From positions 167,742 to 231,741 of the forward strand of contig NZ_FZOG01000007.1 in the NCBI RefSeq assembly GCF_900188155.1: 64,000 nucleotides of DNA, given 5' to 3'. Numbering within the stretch: position 1 is the first letter of the stretch; every line of letters begins with the position of its first letter. Below the pieces are notes generated by a model. That model saw only the letters and a list, made by a program, of their open reading frames with translations, was not told the DNA's origin and ran no database searches. The translations under genes were made by a program, and so were the position numbers. Shown one piece after another: positions 26,735 through 35,587 of this stretch. Origin of the DNA: Pseudomonas segetis (lineage in GTDB: Bacteria; Pseudomonadota; Gammaproteobacteria; Pseudomonadales; Pseudomonadaceae).

Positions 26735-27340
26735 TCAGGAGGCGACTGGCACGCCACTGTGAAAGCGAAACTCTGTGTCGGGGCTGGCAATCAGTTCCTG
26801 CTCGATTGCCCTTATCCGCTCGATGCTCCGCTCAACATCCGCCGCATCGCCAAACTGATAGGCAAACTTGAGGTAATGCTGGTAATGCCGAGCTTCCGAC
26901 TTCAGCAAACCATGGTAGAATTTGCCGAGTTCTTCGTCCAAATGCGGGTAAATCTTGGCAAAACGCTCACAACTGCGCGCCTCGATAAAAGCACCGACCA
27001 CAAGGGTATCGACCATCTTCACTGGTTCATGGTTGCGTACCCCGGCGCGTAAACCTGAGGCATAACGGCCGGCTGACAGTGGCCGCAATTCGATTTTGCG
27101 CTTTTTCATGATGCGCACGACTTGCTCATGGTGCACCAGCTCTTCACGGGCCAGGCGCGACATATAGACCACTAGGTCGGTATGGGTGTTGTACTTGGCA
27201 ATCAGGCTCAAGGCGGTTGATGCGGCCTTGAATTCACAATTCTTGTGATCCAGCAGCATCACTTCTTGCTGGTCAAGCGCCGCATCGATCCAGCCTTGCG
27301 GTGTTTCACTGCCCAGAAACGCATTGATTTCAGTCAGCAC
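26735..27340 (-). CDS. miaE: tRNA-(ms2io6A) hydroxylase MiaE
   Basis: 201 residues from a GTG at 27340 giving MLTEINAFLGSETP, with CGGAG seven bases upstream; the longer reading to 27367 begins at TTG with no ribosome site. MiaE is a non-haem diiron oxygenase that hydroxylates the isopentenyl group of ms2i6A37 in tRNA, using O2. The ferritin-like iron ligands are visible as EELVHHE and SEARHYQHY. Monocistronic here by context, between the efflux operon and a divergent stress protein gene. Confidence 0.92.
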   Translation of the reverse strand: MLTEINAFLGSETPQGWIDAALDQQEVMLLDHKNCEFKAASTALSLIAKYNTHTDLVVYMSRLAREELVHHEQVVRIMKKRKIELRPLSAGRYASGLRAGVRNHEPVKMVDTLVVGAFIEARSCERFAKIYPHLDEELGKFYHGLLKSEARHYQHYLKFAYQFGDAADVERSIERIRAIEQELIASPDTEFRFHSGVPVAS

Positions 27341-27531
27341 AGGCACGCTCCGTAGTGATGGACACAAATAACCAAGCCAGCACTGTGGCTGACACTAGGG
27401 GCGTGCGAAGACGCGACAAACAATCAATATTGGCTGGCGGTTGCATAGGCTCACAACAATCAAGGACGAAACCGGCGTAGATACCGGCGGCACATTATAC
27501 GAATGACACGGCGAACAGCTAGCCCGGCAGA

Positions 27532-27574
27532 TTGACTTGCATCAACTACACAGTGCGCTGGTTGCATCTATAGT
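27532..27574 (+). promoter_or_regulatory. ANR/FNR-type promoter of the universal stress protein gene
   Basis: TTGACTTGCATCAA (27532-27545) matches the FNR/ANR box TTGAT-N4-ATCAA at nine of ten defined positions. A -10 hexamer TATAGT lies at 27569-27574. The box centre is about 42 bases upstream of the expected start near 27581, the class II position for FNR activation. Confidence 0.75.
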
Positions 27575-27608
27575 TGATGAAGTGGTGCAGATTCCCTGGG
27601 AGATCATC

Positions 27609-28472
27609 ATGCAAGCAATCCGAAGCATTCTCGTTGTGCTTGACCCCGCACTGCCGGACGCTCTGGCGCTCAAGCGTGCCAAATTGATTTCCGGCGTCAC
27701 CGGCTCGCACTTACACCTGCTGGTTTGCAGCCACAAAGGCGACCACTCGGCGTTTCTCGCAGACCTTTGCAGCATGGTGATTGACGAGGGCTTTAGCGTC
27801 AGTAGCAACCAGGCCTGGCGCGACAACCTGCACAACACCATTATTACCGAGCAGCAGGCCGAGGGCTGCGGCCTGGTCATCAAGCAGCACCTGCCAGACA
27901 ACCCACTCAAACGCGCCCTTCTCACGCCCGATGACTGGAAACTCCTGCGCTATTGCCCCAGCCCGGTGTTGATGGTCAAGACCGATCGTCCCTGGACCGA
28001 TGGAGTGGTGCTGGCGGCAGTCGATGTTGGCAACGATGACTACGAGCACAAGGCACTCCACGCCGGGATTATCAGCCACGGCTTCGAGATTGCCGGCCTG
28101 GCCCACGCCAAGCTGCACGTAATCAGCGCACACCCGACACCGATGCTGTCTGCCGCTGACCCAACATTCCAACTCAAAGAAACAATCGAGGCGCGCTACC
28201 GGGCAGCCTGCAAGGAGTTCCAGGCTGAGTTCGACATCAGCGAGGACCGCCTGCACATTGCCGAAGGCCCGGCCGACTCATTGATCCCACTTACTGCGCA
28301 TAACCTTGGCGCGGTGGTCACCGTCATTGGCACTGTCGCACGCACGGGGATTTCCGGCGCATTGATCGGCAATACTGCCGAGGTGATTCTCGACGCGCTT
28401 GAGAGCGATGTGCTGGTACTCAAGCCCGACGACATTATCGACCACCTCGAAGAACTGGTCGCACAAGCCTAA
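27609..28472 (+). CDS. Universal stress protein, tandem-Usp (UspE-like)
   Basis: 287 residues from MQAIRSILVVLDP, with GGGAG six bases upstream. Two Usp domains in tandem (about 1-135 and 140-280); the second ends GALIGNTAEVILDALESDVLVLKP, the typical nucleotide-binding loop and C-terminal strand of Usp proteins, whereas the first has a degenerate loop. Cytoplasmic; roles of Usp proteins include survival without oxygen. The ANR/FNR-type promoter upstream fits the known anaerobic control of several Pseudomonas usp genes. Confidence 0.85.
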   Translation: MQAIRSILVVLDPALPDALALKRAKLISGVTGSHLHLLVCSHKGDHSAFLADLCSMVIDEGFSVSSNQAWRDNLHNTIITEQQAEGCGLVIKQHLPDNPLKRALLTPDDWKLLRYCPSPVLMVKTDRPWTDGVVLAAVDVGNDDYEHKALHAGIISHGFEIAGLAHAKLHVISAHPTPMLSAADPTFQLKETIEARYRAACKEFQAEFDISEDRLHIAEGPADSLIPLTAHNLGAVVTVIGTVARTGISGALIGNTAEVILDALESDVLVLKPDDIIDHLEELVAQA

Positions 28473-28488
28473 CCCCTCCCCTAAAGCT

Positions 28489-28513
28489 GCAGCGCGCCCC
28501 TAGGGCGCGTTGC
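28489..28513. terminator. GC-rich hairpin between convergent usp and ABM-fold genes
   Basis: GCAGCGCGCCC/GGGCGCGTTGC forms an 11-bp stem (one G-U) with a 3-base loop, which is exactly the TAG stop codon of the minus-strand gene. There is no T-tract, so termination would be weak. Confidence 0.45.
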
Positions 28514-28781
28514 AGTTGATTTCCTGGATCCAACCTTGTTGCAATGCGTGACTGAGCACCTGCGCCAGTTGCTCGCTGCCTATAAACGCGCGCATCGCCT
28601 CTGGTGATTCCCAGGTTGCACTCAACAGCCAATTGGCGCTGAGTTGCGGATCTGCCTCGACAGCAAATGCTCGGCAACCGGCCATGGACGAAACATCATC
28701 AAGGGCTTCGCACAAATAAGCTCCAAGCACTTCATCACAGCCGCTGTTGGCCCGGATCAGGGCACATTGATAAGTCGTCAT
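28500..28781 (-). CDS. Small ABM-like (dimeric alpha/beta barrel) protein
   Basis: 93 residues from MTTYQCALIRANSGCD, with GGAG six bases upstream. The length, the central NWLLSATWESPEAMRAFIGSE segment and the C-terminal strand resemble the antibiotic-biosynthesis-monooxygenase-like family of dimeric alpha/beta barrels. No cofactor motif is present and the function is unknown. The call rests on pattern and length only. Confidence 0.5.
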   Translation of the reverse strand: MTTYQCALIRANSGCDEVLGAYLCEALDDVSSMAGCRAFAVEADPQLSANWLLSATWESPEAMRAFIGSEQLAQVLSHALQQGWIQEINCNAP

Positions 28782-29282
28782 GTCGCTCTCCATCTCTTTG
28801 TTAACCGCTGTTTCAGCCTGCTGACGCGACAGGGATCGCCAAATACAGTTACAACGGCAAGACAGTCAGCGATAAATTCGCGCCAACGGCCCCGAGAGTC
28901 TGTACCTGCTTTTGATTGGCTAGCGTAATGGCTTTGACCAGAGCTTGGGTCAGAGCCGATTCAGTGCAGATCGAATATCTGCTGAACCTGTGCGTCAGCG
29001 TTGCACTGCGCCTGGGTAATAGAACATTTCCCAGTAGCTAAAGAGTAATCGGCTAGCCGCTATTGCCACTAGTCAATTACTGGTTGGTTATTGCCTAAAA
29101 CTGCAAGAGCAGTTTGTTATTGGCTGGTGTCGCTTGAGTCAAAACCATTTAACCTGTAGGCGCGGCATCGGCAATTGCCTGTTAAAAGCCAATTTTTGCC
29201 TATTCCTGCAATAGTATTTCCCAGGCCACCAATTGCCTGATCTACCGGGCTAAGCTTTGGCGACCAATCGAGAGACCCGCGC
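28782..29282. other. Long region upstream of the AraC-family regulator
   Basis: About 500 bases without a supported gene. It holds a dispersed set of TTGCCT motifs (see the repeat entry) and A+T-rich stretches. It should contain the araC-type gene promoter and the promoter of the divergent small ABM-like gene. Confidence 0.5.
29091..29238 (+). repeat. TTGCCTA-N3-CTGCAA pair and further TTGCCT copies upstream of the AraC gene
   Basis: TTGCCTA-AAA-CTGCAA (29091-29106) and TTGCCTA-TTC-CTGCAA (29196-29211) share all 13 defined bases and start 105 bases apart, ten helical turns. Two more TTGCCT copies are at 29175-29180 and 29233-29238, all in one orientation. The last is 45 bases before the regulator ATG. 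AraC-family proteins bind such direct repeats, so autoregulation is a fair inference. Confidence 0.6.
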
Positions 29283-30200
29283 ATGACAAGCCCTGAACAC
29301 ACAGCCGTACTACTCGCCCAGCGCCAGGACGAACTGGCCGCACTGATAAGCCGGCTGGTGCCGACTGATGATGTGGTCGAGACCGCAATCAAGGGTGTAT
29401 TTCTCGCCCGCGCCGACCAGCCAACGCTGCCGATGCCGGTGCTGTACAAGCCAAGCCTGTGCATCATTGCCCAGGGTCGCAAAGAGGTACGCCTGGCCGA
29501 TGAGGTGTACCTGTACGACCCGCTCAATTACCTGGTGGCCTCCGTCCCTTTGCCCGTCAGCGGGCATATCACGCAAGCCACGCCTGAAAAGCCCTACCTC
29601 TGCCTGCGCCTGGATATCGACCCGGCGCTGGTCAGCAATCTGATAGCCGACACAGGCCCAATAGGCGTACCCAACAGCGGGCCGCGTCGTGGCTTGTATC
29701 TGGACCGGGTTGACTTGCCGCTGCTCGATGCCGTGATTCGCCTGGTGCAATTGCTTGAGACACCGCGTGATATCAATATCCTGGCGCCCATGGTGCTGCG
29801 CGAAATATTCTACCGCTTGCTGCACAGTGCCCAAGGGCATCACCTGCATGCAATAGTGATCAATGACAGCCAGAGCCATCGCATTGCCCGGGCGATTGAC
29901 TGGCTCAACAGCAATTACACCGAGCCCTTGCGAATCGAAGACCTGGCCCGCGAGGTCAATCTCAGCCAATCAACCCTGCACCACCGCTTCAAAGCAGTAA
30001 CAGCACTGAGCCCGCTGCAGTACCAGAAACAGTTGCGCCTGCAAGAAGCCAGGCGCCTGATGCTTAGCGAAGGCATGGAAGCGGCGGTTGCAGGCTACAA
30101 GGTTGGCTACGAGAGCCCGTCCCAGTTCAGTCGTGAATACAGCCGCCTGTTCGGCGCGCCGCCTTTACGCGATCTCGCCCGCCTGCGCAGTGCCAGCTAA
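29283..30200 (+). CDS. AraC-family transcriptional regulator (YqhC-like)
   Basis: 305 residues. The N-terminal AraC_N sensor domain spans about 25-180 (VLYKPSLCIIAQGRKEV, PLPVSGHITQAT). The C-terminal HTH_18 DNA-binding domain spans about 200-300, with LRIEDLAREVNLSQSTLHHRFK as the first helix-turn-helix and YKVGYESPSQFSREYSRLFGAPP as the second. This layout matches YqhC-type regulators, which answer to aldehydes or related electrophiles, but the inducer and the target here are unknown. The nearest genes are convergent (acyl-CoA dehydrogenase) or distant. Confidence 0.88.
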   Translation: MTSPEHTAVLLAQRQDELAALISRLVPTDDVVETAIKGVFLARADQPTLPMPVLYKPSLCIIAQGRKEVRLADEVYLYDPLNYLVASVPLPVSGHITQATPEKPYLCLRLDIDPALVSNLIADTGPIGVPNSGPRRGLYLDRVDLPLLDAVIRLVQLLETPRDINILAPMVLREIFYRLLHSAQGHHLHAIVINDSQSHRIARAIDWLNSNYTEPLRIEDLAREVNLSQSTLHHRFKAVTALSPLQYQKQLRLQEARRLMLSEGMEAAVAGYKVGYESPSQFSREYSRLFGAPPLRDLARLRSAS

Positions 30201-30201
30201 T

Positions 30202-30249
30202 TTGTAGCCTGATGACTGATATGGCGCTCTCGCAGGCTACAAGCCTGCG
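30202..30249. repeat. Nested inverted repeats between araC-type gene and acyl-CoA dehydrogenase
   Basis: TTGTAGCCTG (30202-30211) pairs with CAGGCTACAA (30233-30242). The right arm also forms a tighter alternative, CGCAGGCT-ACA-AGCCTGCG (30231-30249). It sits between two convergent genes and could act as a terminator or switchable structure; no long T-tract. Confidence 0.55.
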
Positions 30250-30261
30250 TTGCCACAGCCG

Positions 30262-31410
30262 CTATAGGCCCATCTGCTTGCTGATGATCTCGTTCATGAT
30301 TTCGCGCGAACCACCACCAATCGAAAGAATCCGGTTGTCGCGATACAGGCGTTCGACAAGGCTTTCGCGCATATAACCCATGCCGCCTAATATCTGCACG
30401 GCGTCATAGGTAATCTTGTCGGCGATATCAGTGGCGAAGTTCTTGGCCATGGATATCTCCTTGATCACGCTCTTGCCAGCCGCCATCTGCGCAGCCTGGC
30501 GATAGGTGAACTCACGCGACACTTCGAGTTGAGTGGCCATTTCAGCCAGGCGGTGCTTGAGCACCTGGAACTTGGCGATAGGTTTGCCGAACGCCTGCCG
30601 CTCACGCGCCCACTGCAAGGAGGCCTCAAGCGCCAGCTGAGCCGTCATGTTCGCCATGATTGCCAACGACAGACGCTCACTCTGGAAGTTGGCCATGATG
30701 CAGGCAAAGCCCATGTTTTCAACGCCAATCAGATTTTCGGCTGGCACCTTGCAGTCATCAAAGAACAACTCTGCGGTGTCCGACGCCCACCAGCCCATCT
30801 TTTTCAATTTGCGGCCGACGCTGAACCCAGGGGTGCCCTTCTCGATCAGCAGCAAGCTGACACCGCCAAAGCCATCACCACCGGTTCGCACGGCAACCGT
30901 ATAGAAATCGGCGCGCACGCCGCTGGTGATAAAGGTCTTGCTGCCCGTTACCCGGTAGTAATCACCCTCGCGCACCGCACGGGTCTGCAGGTTTGCAACA
31001 TCAGAGCCACCGCCGGGCTCGGTAACCGCCAGCGCCATGATCTTTTCACCTGCAAGCACCTGTGGCACAACACGATCACGCAGTGCCGGCCTGGCCCACT
31101 TGAGCACCGGTGGCAAACCAATATCCAGCGATCCCAGGCCGGCGACCAAGCCTCCAGAGCCTGAACGCATCAACTCCTCGCTGGCGGCAACCTTGGCGAA
31201 TACATCGCCCTCGTGACTGCCACCAAAATCTTCCGGGTAACCAATTCCCAGGATGCCTGCGGCGCCTGCCTTTTGATACAGCTCACGCGGGAATTCCCCA
31301 GCCTCCTCCCACTGATCGACATGCGCAAGAATTTCGCGCTCAACAAAACGCCGGACGGTATCGCGAACTAAACGATGGGAATCGTCAAAATAGTCGTGCA
31401 TGGCAGTCAT
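30262..31410 (-). CDS. Acyl-CoA dehydrogenase (AtuD/long-chain type)
   Basis: 382 residues, standard length for a flavin acyl-CoA dehydrogenase. FAD/substrate motifs are clear: LAVTEPGGGSDVANL and YDAVQILGGMGYMRESLVERLYRD. The usual catalytic Glu in the IYEGT motif is replaced: the segment reads SIGGGSREIM. A Glu is present in the helix G position (FQSERLSLA), as in isovaleryl- and long-chain-CoA dehydrogenases, so the enzyme is probably active with branched or long acyl chains. The related AtuD (citronellyl-CoA) is the best guess for substrate class. No other beta-oxidation genes adjoin. Confidence 0.87.
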   Translation of the reverse strand: MTAMHDYFDDSHRLVRDTVRRFVEREILAHVDQWEEAGEFPRELYQKAGAAGILGIGYPEDFGGSHEGDVFAKVAASEELMRSGSGGLVAGLGSLDIGLPPVLKWARPALRDRVVPQVLAGEKIMALAVTEPGGGSDVANLQTRAVREGDYYRVTGSKTFITSGVRADFYTVAVRTGGDGFGGVSLLLIEKGTPGFSVGRKLKKMGWWASDTAELFFDDCKVPAENLIGVENMGFACIMANFQSERLSLAIMANMTAQLALEASLQWARERQAFGKPIAKFQVLKHRLAEMATQLEVSREFTYRQAAQMAAGKSVIKEISMAKNFATDIADKITYDAVQILGGMGYMRESLVERLYRDNRILSIGGGSREIMNEIISKQMGL

Positions 31411-31526
31411 GGGTTGTGCTCGTTATTTTCTTGCGACCATACCAAGCGCTTGCTAGGCAGGCAAGGTGAGATACCCGCCATAACGCCGACTCAACAGCCG
31501 CTCGATTGCAAAGCTGCAGAAAAAAG

Positions 31527-31553
31527 AACGCCGGAGTTACTAGCTCCGGCGTT
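31527..31553 (-). terminator. Terminator of the TonB receptor gene
   Basis: AACGCCGGAG/CTCCGGCGTT forms a 10-bp stem; on the minus strand it is followed by CTTTTTTCTGC. It lies 13 bases past the receptor stop. Confidence 0.85.
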
Positions 31554-31565
31554 AGGGACACAAGA

Positions 31566-34010
31566 TCAGAAGTTGTAACTGGCCGTCGCAGTGATGTTGC
31601 GTTCTTCGCCAAAGTAGCAATAGTTAAGGCTGCCGCAAGACGCCACGTACTTTTTGTCAGTCAGGTTATTGGCGTTCAAGCGCACATCGACGCCGGTCAG
31701 GCCCAGCTTGCCGAGGTCATAACCCAGGGATGCATCGACCAGCGTGTAGGATGGCACCTCAAGTGTATTCTCGGCATCCGCCCAGCTATCGCCCACATAG
31801 CGCACGCCTGCACCGATTTTCAGCCCCTCAAGGCGACCACCAAGGAAGCTGTAGTCGAGCCACGCCGAGGCCATGTGCTCGGCGGCCTGGGTCGGTGAGT
31901 TGCCCTTGTTGTCCAAGGTTGGATCGACGGTGCTGATGATTGATTTCGAGTATTCGATATCGGTGTAGGTATAGCTGCCAAGCAGGCGCACAGCTTCTGT
32001 CAATTGCAGGCGTGCCTCAAGTTCCAACCCTTGCGAGCGCACAGCGCCGACGGGGCGGTAGAAGTCTTCATCGGCGGCCTTGGTTGCAAGGTTTTCCTGA
32101 TCGATATGAAACAGCGATGCGGTGTACAGGTCATCGGTACCATTAGGCTGGAACTTCAAGCCAAACTCCCATTGCTTGCCTTCCGTGGGCGCCAGCGGAT
32201 TGCCGTCCTGGTCGGCATAGGCGTTGGGGTTGAAGGACTCCGAGTAACTCATGTACGGCGCAAGGCCGTTATCAAACAGATACAACACTCCGGCACGCCC
32301 GGTGAACTTGCTGGGTTCATCCTTGCTGGTGCCGCCGTAGATTTCGTCTTCTGACTCGACCTTGACCCAGTCCTGGCGCACGCCCAGCGAAAAACGCCAG
32401 TTATCCAGGGCGATCAGGTCTTGCAGGTACACACCGGTTTGCTCAAGCCGTCGCGTGGAACTGCTTGACCATGCCGGATTGATGGTTACCGTGCCGCCGT
32501 AGACTGGGTTGAAAGCATCGATATTGCTGGCGGTGCCGGCGGTGTAGTCGACCCGGGTTTTGCGCCGCTGATAGTCAAGCCCGCCCACTACAGTGTGCTG
32601 CGCTGCGCCAGTATTGAATTCGGCCTGGAGCATATTGTCGATGATCCAGGCGTGCAGCTTTTCATCAGCGCCGGTATAGGCACGATACAACTCGGTATCA
32701 TTGGCCCAGCCAGCGGCATAGACTTGCTCGGCACTGACATCAGAGGTTTGATAGCGGAAGTTTTGCCGCGCCGACCAGGTATCGTTGAAACGATGCTCGA
32801 ACTGGTAGCCGATCATCTGCTGCTCACGCTCGAAGCTGTCCTGATCCGGCTCACCTTCGAAAAAATGCTCGGAGATATGGCGCCCCGCGTGACGATTGAT
32901 CGTACCCTCTGCAGGCAGGCCGCCATGGTAGCCGCTGTTCGGATCTTTCTGCAGGTAAGCCTGCAAGGTCAAATGGGTGTCTTCGCTGAAGTCGATCGAA
33001 ACACTTGGCGCCAGGGTGTAACGCTCTTCATCGGCGTAATCGAATTGGGTGTCAGCGCTGTCGACCAGCCCGGTCAGGCGATAGGCAATGCGCTGCTGGT
33101 CATCCAATGGCCCGGTGAAGTCAAAACCAATACCTTTCTTGTCGTTGCTGCCGGCAATGGCCTGGATTTGTCCTGAGGCCTGAAACTCTGGTTTCTTGGT
33201 GGTCATCGCCGCAAGACCGCCCGGAAGGCTACGCCCATAAAGCACTGAGGACGGGCCTTTCAGAATATCGATACGCTCAAGAAAGTAAGGGTCGATCTGC
33301 AGGCTGCTGTAGGTGCCGCTGTCGCCCATCATCTTCAGCCCGTCGAGGAACAGATTGTCCACCGAGCCGTCATTGAAACCGCGCATCGCTACATAATCAT
33401 AGCGATGCGTCGCGCCGTACGGATTGGTCATCACACCCGGGGTGTAGCGCATGGCTTCGGCAACGGTTTGCGAGCCTTGGTCATCCATTTGCTCGCGCGT
33501 TACCACCGAAACCGACTGCGAGGTTTCAAGCAGGGGCAAGCTGGTCTTGGTGGCAACGCTACTGTGCGTGGCGTTATAGCCATCGATGCTGCCCAGGGCA
33601 TTGCCCAGGGCAAAGCCTTTGACTGTGGTGGCGGGCAATTGCATGGCGCCGTCACTGCCCTGGTCATGCAGCGTATATCCGCCCTGCTCGCCCTGGCTGA
33701 TACTCAGGCCAGAGCCTTGGAGCAAGCGGGTAAAGCCTTCGTGAACACCGTACTCCCCGTTCAAGCCCCCTGTTTGCTTGCCTTCGGTAAGCCGTGCATC
33801 GACCGAGAGCATCACCCCCGCCTCACCGGCAAAACGGCTCAGTGCAGATGACAAGTTGCCAGGCGCAATATTGTATTGGCGCACTTGCTGGCTCGCCGCC
33901 TGGGCTTCAGCAGCCACGGACTGCTGCGGCATCAGCGCAAGTGGAAACATCAGTGCAGCGCAGCGAATAGCCTGGCGCAAATGAGTTGGACGAAAATCGT
34001 TGGAGCGCAT
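31566..34010 (-). CDS. TonB-dependent siderophore receptor with STN signalling domain
   Basis: 814 residues from MRSNDFRPTHLRQ, with AAAGGG seven bases upstream; the reading to 34199 adds 63 residues without a signal. The signal peptide ends near QSVAA. The STN (secretin/TonB short N-terminal) domain, about residues 45-110, marks a transducer receptor that signals to a FecR partner. A plug domain (about 135-250, LLETSQSVSVVTREQMDDQG and ILKGPSSVLYG) and a 22-strand barrel follow, ending in aromatic SYNF, as outer-membrane proteins do. It belongs to a fecI-fecR-receptor cassette, all on the minus strand. The siderophore is not identifiable from sequence. Confidence 0.92.
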   Translation of the reverse strand: MRSNDFRPTHLRQAIRCAALMFPLALMPQQSVAAEAQAASQQVRQYNIAPGNLSSALSRFAGEAGVMLSVDARLTEGKQTGGLNGEYGVHEGFTRLLQGSGLSISQGEQGGYTLHDQGSDGAMQLPATTVKGFALGNALGSIDGYNATHSSVATKTSLPLLETSQSVSVVTREQMDDQGSQTVAEAMRYTPGVMTNPYGATHRYDYVAMRGFNDGSVDNLFLDGLKMMGDSGTYSSLQIDPYFLERIDILKGPSSVLYGRSLPGGLAAMTTKKPEFQASGQIQAIAGSNDKKGIGFDFTGPLDDQQRIAYRLTGLVDSADTQFDYADEERYTLAPSVSIDFSEDTHLTLQAYLQKDPNSGYHGGLPAEGTINRHAGRHISEHFFEGEPDQDSFEREQQMIGYQFEHRFNDTWSARQNFRYQTSDVSAEQVYAAGWANDTELYRAYTGADEKLHAWIIDNMLQAEFNTGAAQHTVVGGLDYQRRKTRVDYTAGTASNIDAFNPVYGGTVTINPAWSSSSTRRLEQTGVYLQDLIALDNWRFSLGVRQDWVKVESEDEIYGGTSKDEPSKFTGRAGVLYLFDNGLAPYMSYSESFNPNAYADQDGNPLAPTEGKQWEFGLKFQPNGTDDLYTASLFHIDQENLATKAADEDFYRPVGAVRSQGLELEARLQLTEAVRLLGSYTYTDIEYSKSIISTVDPTLDNKGNSPTQAAEHMASAWLDYSFLGGRLEGLKIGAGVRYVGDSWADAENTLEVPSYTLVDASLGYDLGKLGLTGVDVRLNANNLTDKKYVASCGSLNYCYFGEERNITATASYNF

Positions 34011-34098
34011 CGGATGACCCTTTGGCAGATGGTTATGTTGATAGGCCAAACGAGTCGCGAAAAAGGGAACCCATCGCATAAAAAAACAATCGCAGGCC

Positions 34099-35058
34099 TT
34101 AACCTGAAACCGGCTCAAGGGTGATCCACCATGGCCAGCGCCGATTGACACGGATGGGTAAACTCGCCTCAAGCGCCGCATAGATGCGTTCCGGGTCATT
34201 CAACGGGAATGCGCCAACCAGATGCAGACCGGCAATCCGTGGGTCGACTGCCAAATGCCCGGGCACATGCTCGGCCAGTTCGCTGATGAAGTCGCCGAGC
34301 GCACGATCGTCCGCCAGCAGCATGCCGCGCTGCCAGGCATTACGGGCAGGTGAAACCTGGCTGATGGGGCCAATCTGCCGCCGATCAAACCAGGCCTGCT
34401 GTCCAGCGCCCACCACTTTGCTCGCCCCCTGAGCACAGGTAATGCGGACACGGCCTTCAAAGACACTGAGCAATGTGCCAGCCTGCTGCATGCGCACGCT
34501 GAAGCGAGTACCCAACGCCTGCAAGCGCCCGTCAACCGTGTCGACACACAACGGCCGGGCTGGCTGCTGGATATCCGGGGCGCTGTCGACCAGCAACTCG
34601 CCTTGCCACAAACGTAATAACCGCAGGTCAAGGCTGTAGTCGATATCGACTGAACTGTTGCTGTTGAGCCACAACTGGGCGCCGTCTGCCAAGTGCAATT
34701 GTCTGATCTGGCCGGTTGTGCTGCTCTGGTCAGCCATCCAGGCCTGCACGGGCTTGCGCGACACAGTCAGGCCCAAACCAGCGCCACCCACCAACAGCAA
34801 CAAACTGCTAAGCACTTGACGACGAGTACGAACGCCTGCGCGCAGAGCATTGTGGCCAGGCTCACGCTGGGCGGCAGGCAAGGCCTGGAATTGACCACTG
34901 ATTTGCTGCACCCGATGCCAGGCGGCCTGATGCGCCGGATTGCTCGCCAGCCACAACTGCCACGCCTTGCGCTGCCTGTCACTGACAGATTCGCTCGCTA
35001 ACACCGCAAACCATTCGGCGGCCTGTTCAAGTACCCGGAAATCGGACTGGGCAGACAT
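34099..35058 (-). CDS. FecR-family anti-sigma regulator
   Basis: 319 residues. A cytoplasmic N-terminal DUF4880 segment (about 8-55, EQAAEWFAVLASESVSDRQRKAWQLWLAS), one transmembrane helix (about 82-98), and the periplasmic FecR domain (about 120-210, LADGAQLWLNSNSSVDIDY). It should transmit the state of the STN domain of the receptor to the FecI-type sigma factor. It starts one base after the sigma gene stop. Confidence 0.92.
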   Translation of the reverse strand: MSAQSDFRVLEQAAEWFAVLASESVSDRQRKAWQLWLASNPAHQAAWHRVQQISGQFQALPAAQREPGHNALRAGVRTRRQVLSSLLLLVGGAGLGLTVSRKPVQAWMADQSSTTGQIRQLHLADGAQLWLNSNSSVDIDYSLDLRLLRLWQGELLVDSAPDIQQPARPLCVDTVDGRLQALGTRFSVRMQQAGTLLSVFEGRVRITCAQGASKVVGAGQQAWFDRRQIGPISQVSPARNAWQRGMLLADDRALGDFISELAEHVPGHLAVDPRIAGLHLVGAFPLNDPERIYAALEASLPIRVNRRWPWWITLEPVSG

Positions 35059-35059
35059 G

Positions 35060-35572
35060 CTATTGCTGCGCCAGCATCAGGCAATGCAACATGGCCTGCG
35101 CCATGTATTTTTTAACCATACGCTCGGATACAGCCAGGCGCTGGGCAATGACGGCATAGGTCAGGCCATCAAGTTGCGACAAGAGAAATGCCTCGCGCAC
35201 CTTGCTCGGCAGTCTCAGCAACATCGCATCGATGGCCAGCAGGGTTTCCACAATCACTTCACGTTCTTCTGGCGATGGAGCCAGCGCCTCTGGCTGCGCC
35301 GCGAGCGCGTCCAGATAAGCCCGCTCGACCGACTGTCGCCGCCAGAAGTTAACGACCAGGCCATGGGCGATGGTCGACAGGTAAGCACGGGGTTGTCGCA
35401 AGGTGGCCAGGCCATCAGGCGATTTGAGCAGGCGAACAAAGGTGTCCTGCGCCAGGTCTGCGGCGTTATGCGCGCAACCAAGGCGCTGACGCAGCCAGCC
35501 ATTGAGCCAGGCATTATGGTCACTGTAGAGACGTTGTACGTACTGCTGGGAAGACAACTGCACAACCGACAT
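35060..35572 (-). CDS. FecI-type ECF sigma factor (iron starvation)
   Basis: 170 residues from MSVVQLSSQQYVQ (an upstream reading to 35581 adds three). The ECF layout is complete: sigma region 2 with LAQDTFVRLLKSPDG and QPRAYLSTIAHGLVVNFWRRQ, region 4 with PSKVREAFLLSQLDGLTYAVIAQRLAVSERMVKKYM. It directs RNA polymerase to the receptor gene, by family analogy to FecI. Upstream sequence has an iron-box-like triplet, suggesting Fur control. Confidence 0.92.
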   Translation of the reverse strand: MSVVQLSSQQYVQRLYSDHNAWLNGWLRQRLGCAHNAADLAQDTFVRLLKSPDGLATLRQPRAYLSTIAHGLVVNFWRRQSVERAYLDALAAQPEALAPSPEEREVIVETLLAIDAMLLRLPSKVREAFLLSQLDGLTYAVIAQRLAVSERMVKKYMAQAMLHCLMLAQQ

Positions 35573-35587
35573 CGCAGGCACTCACAA

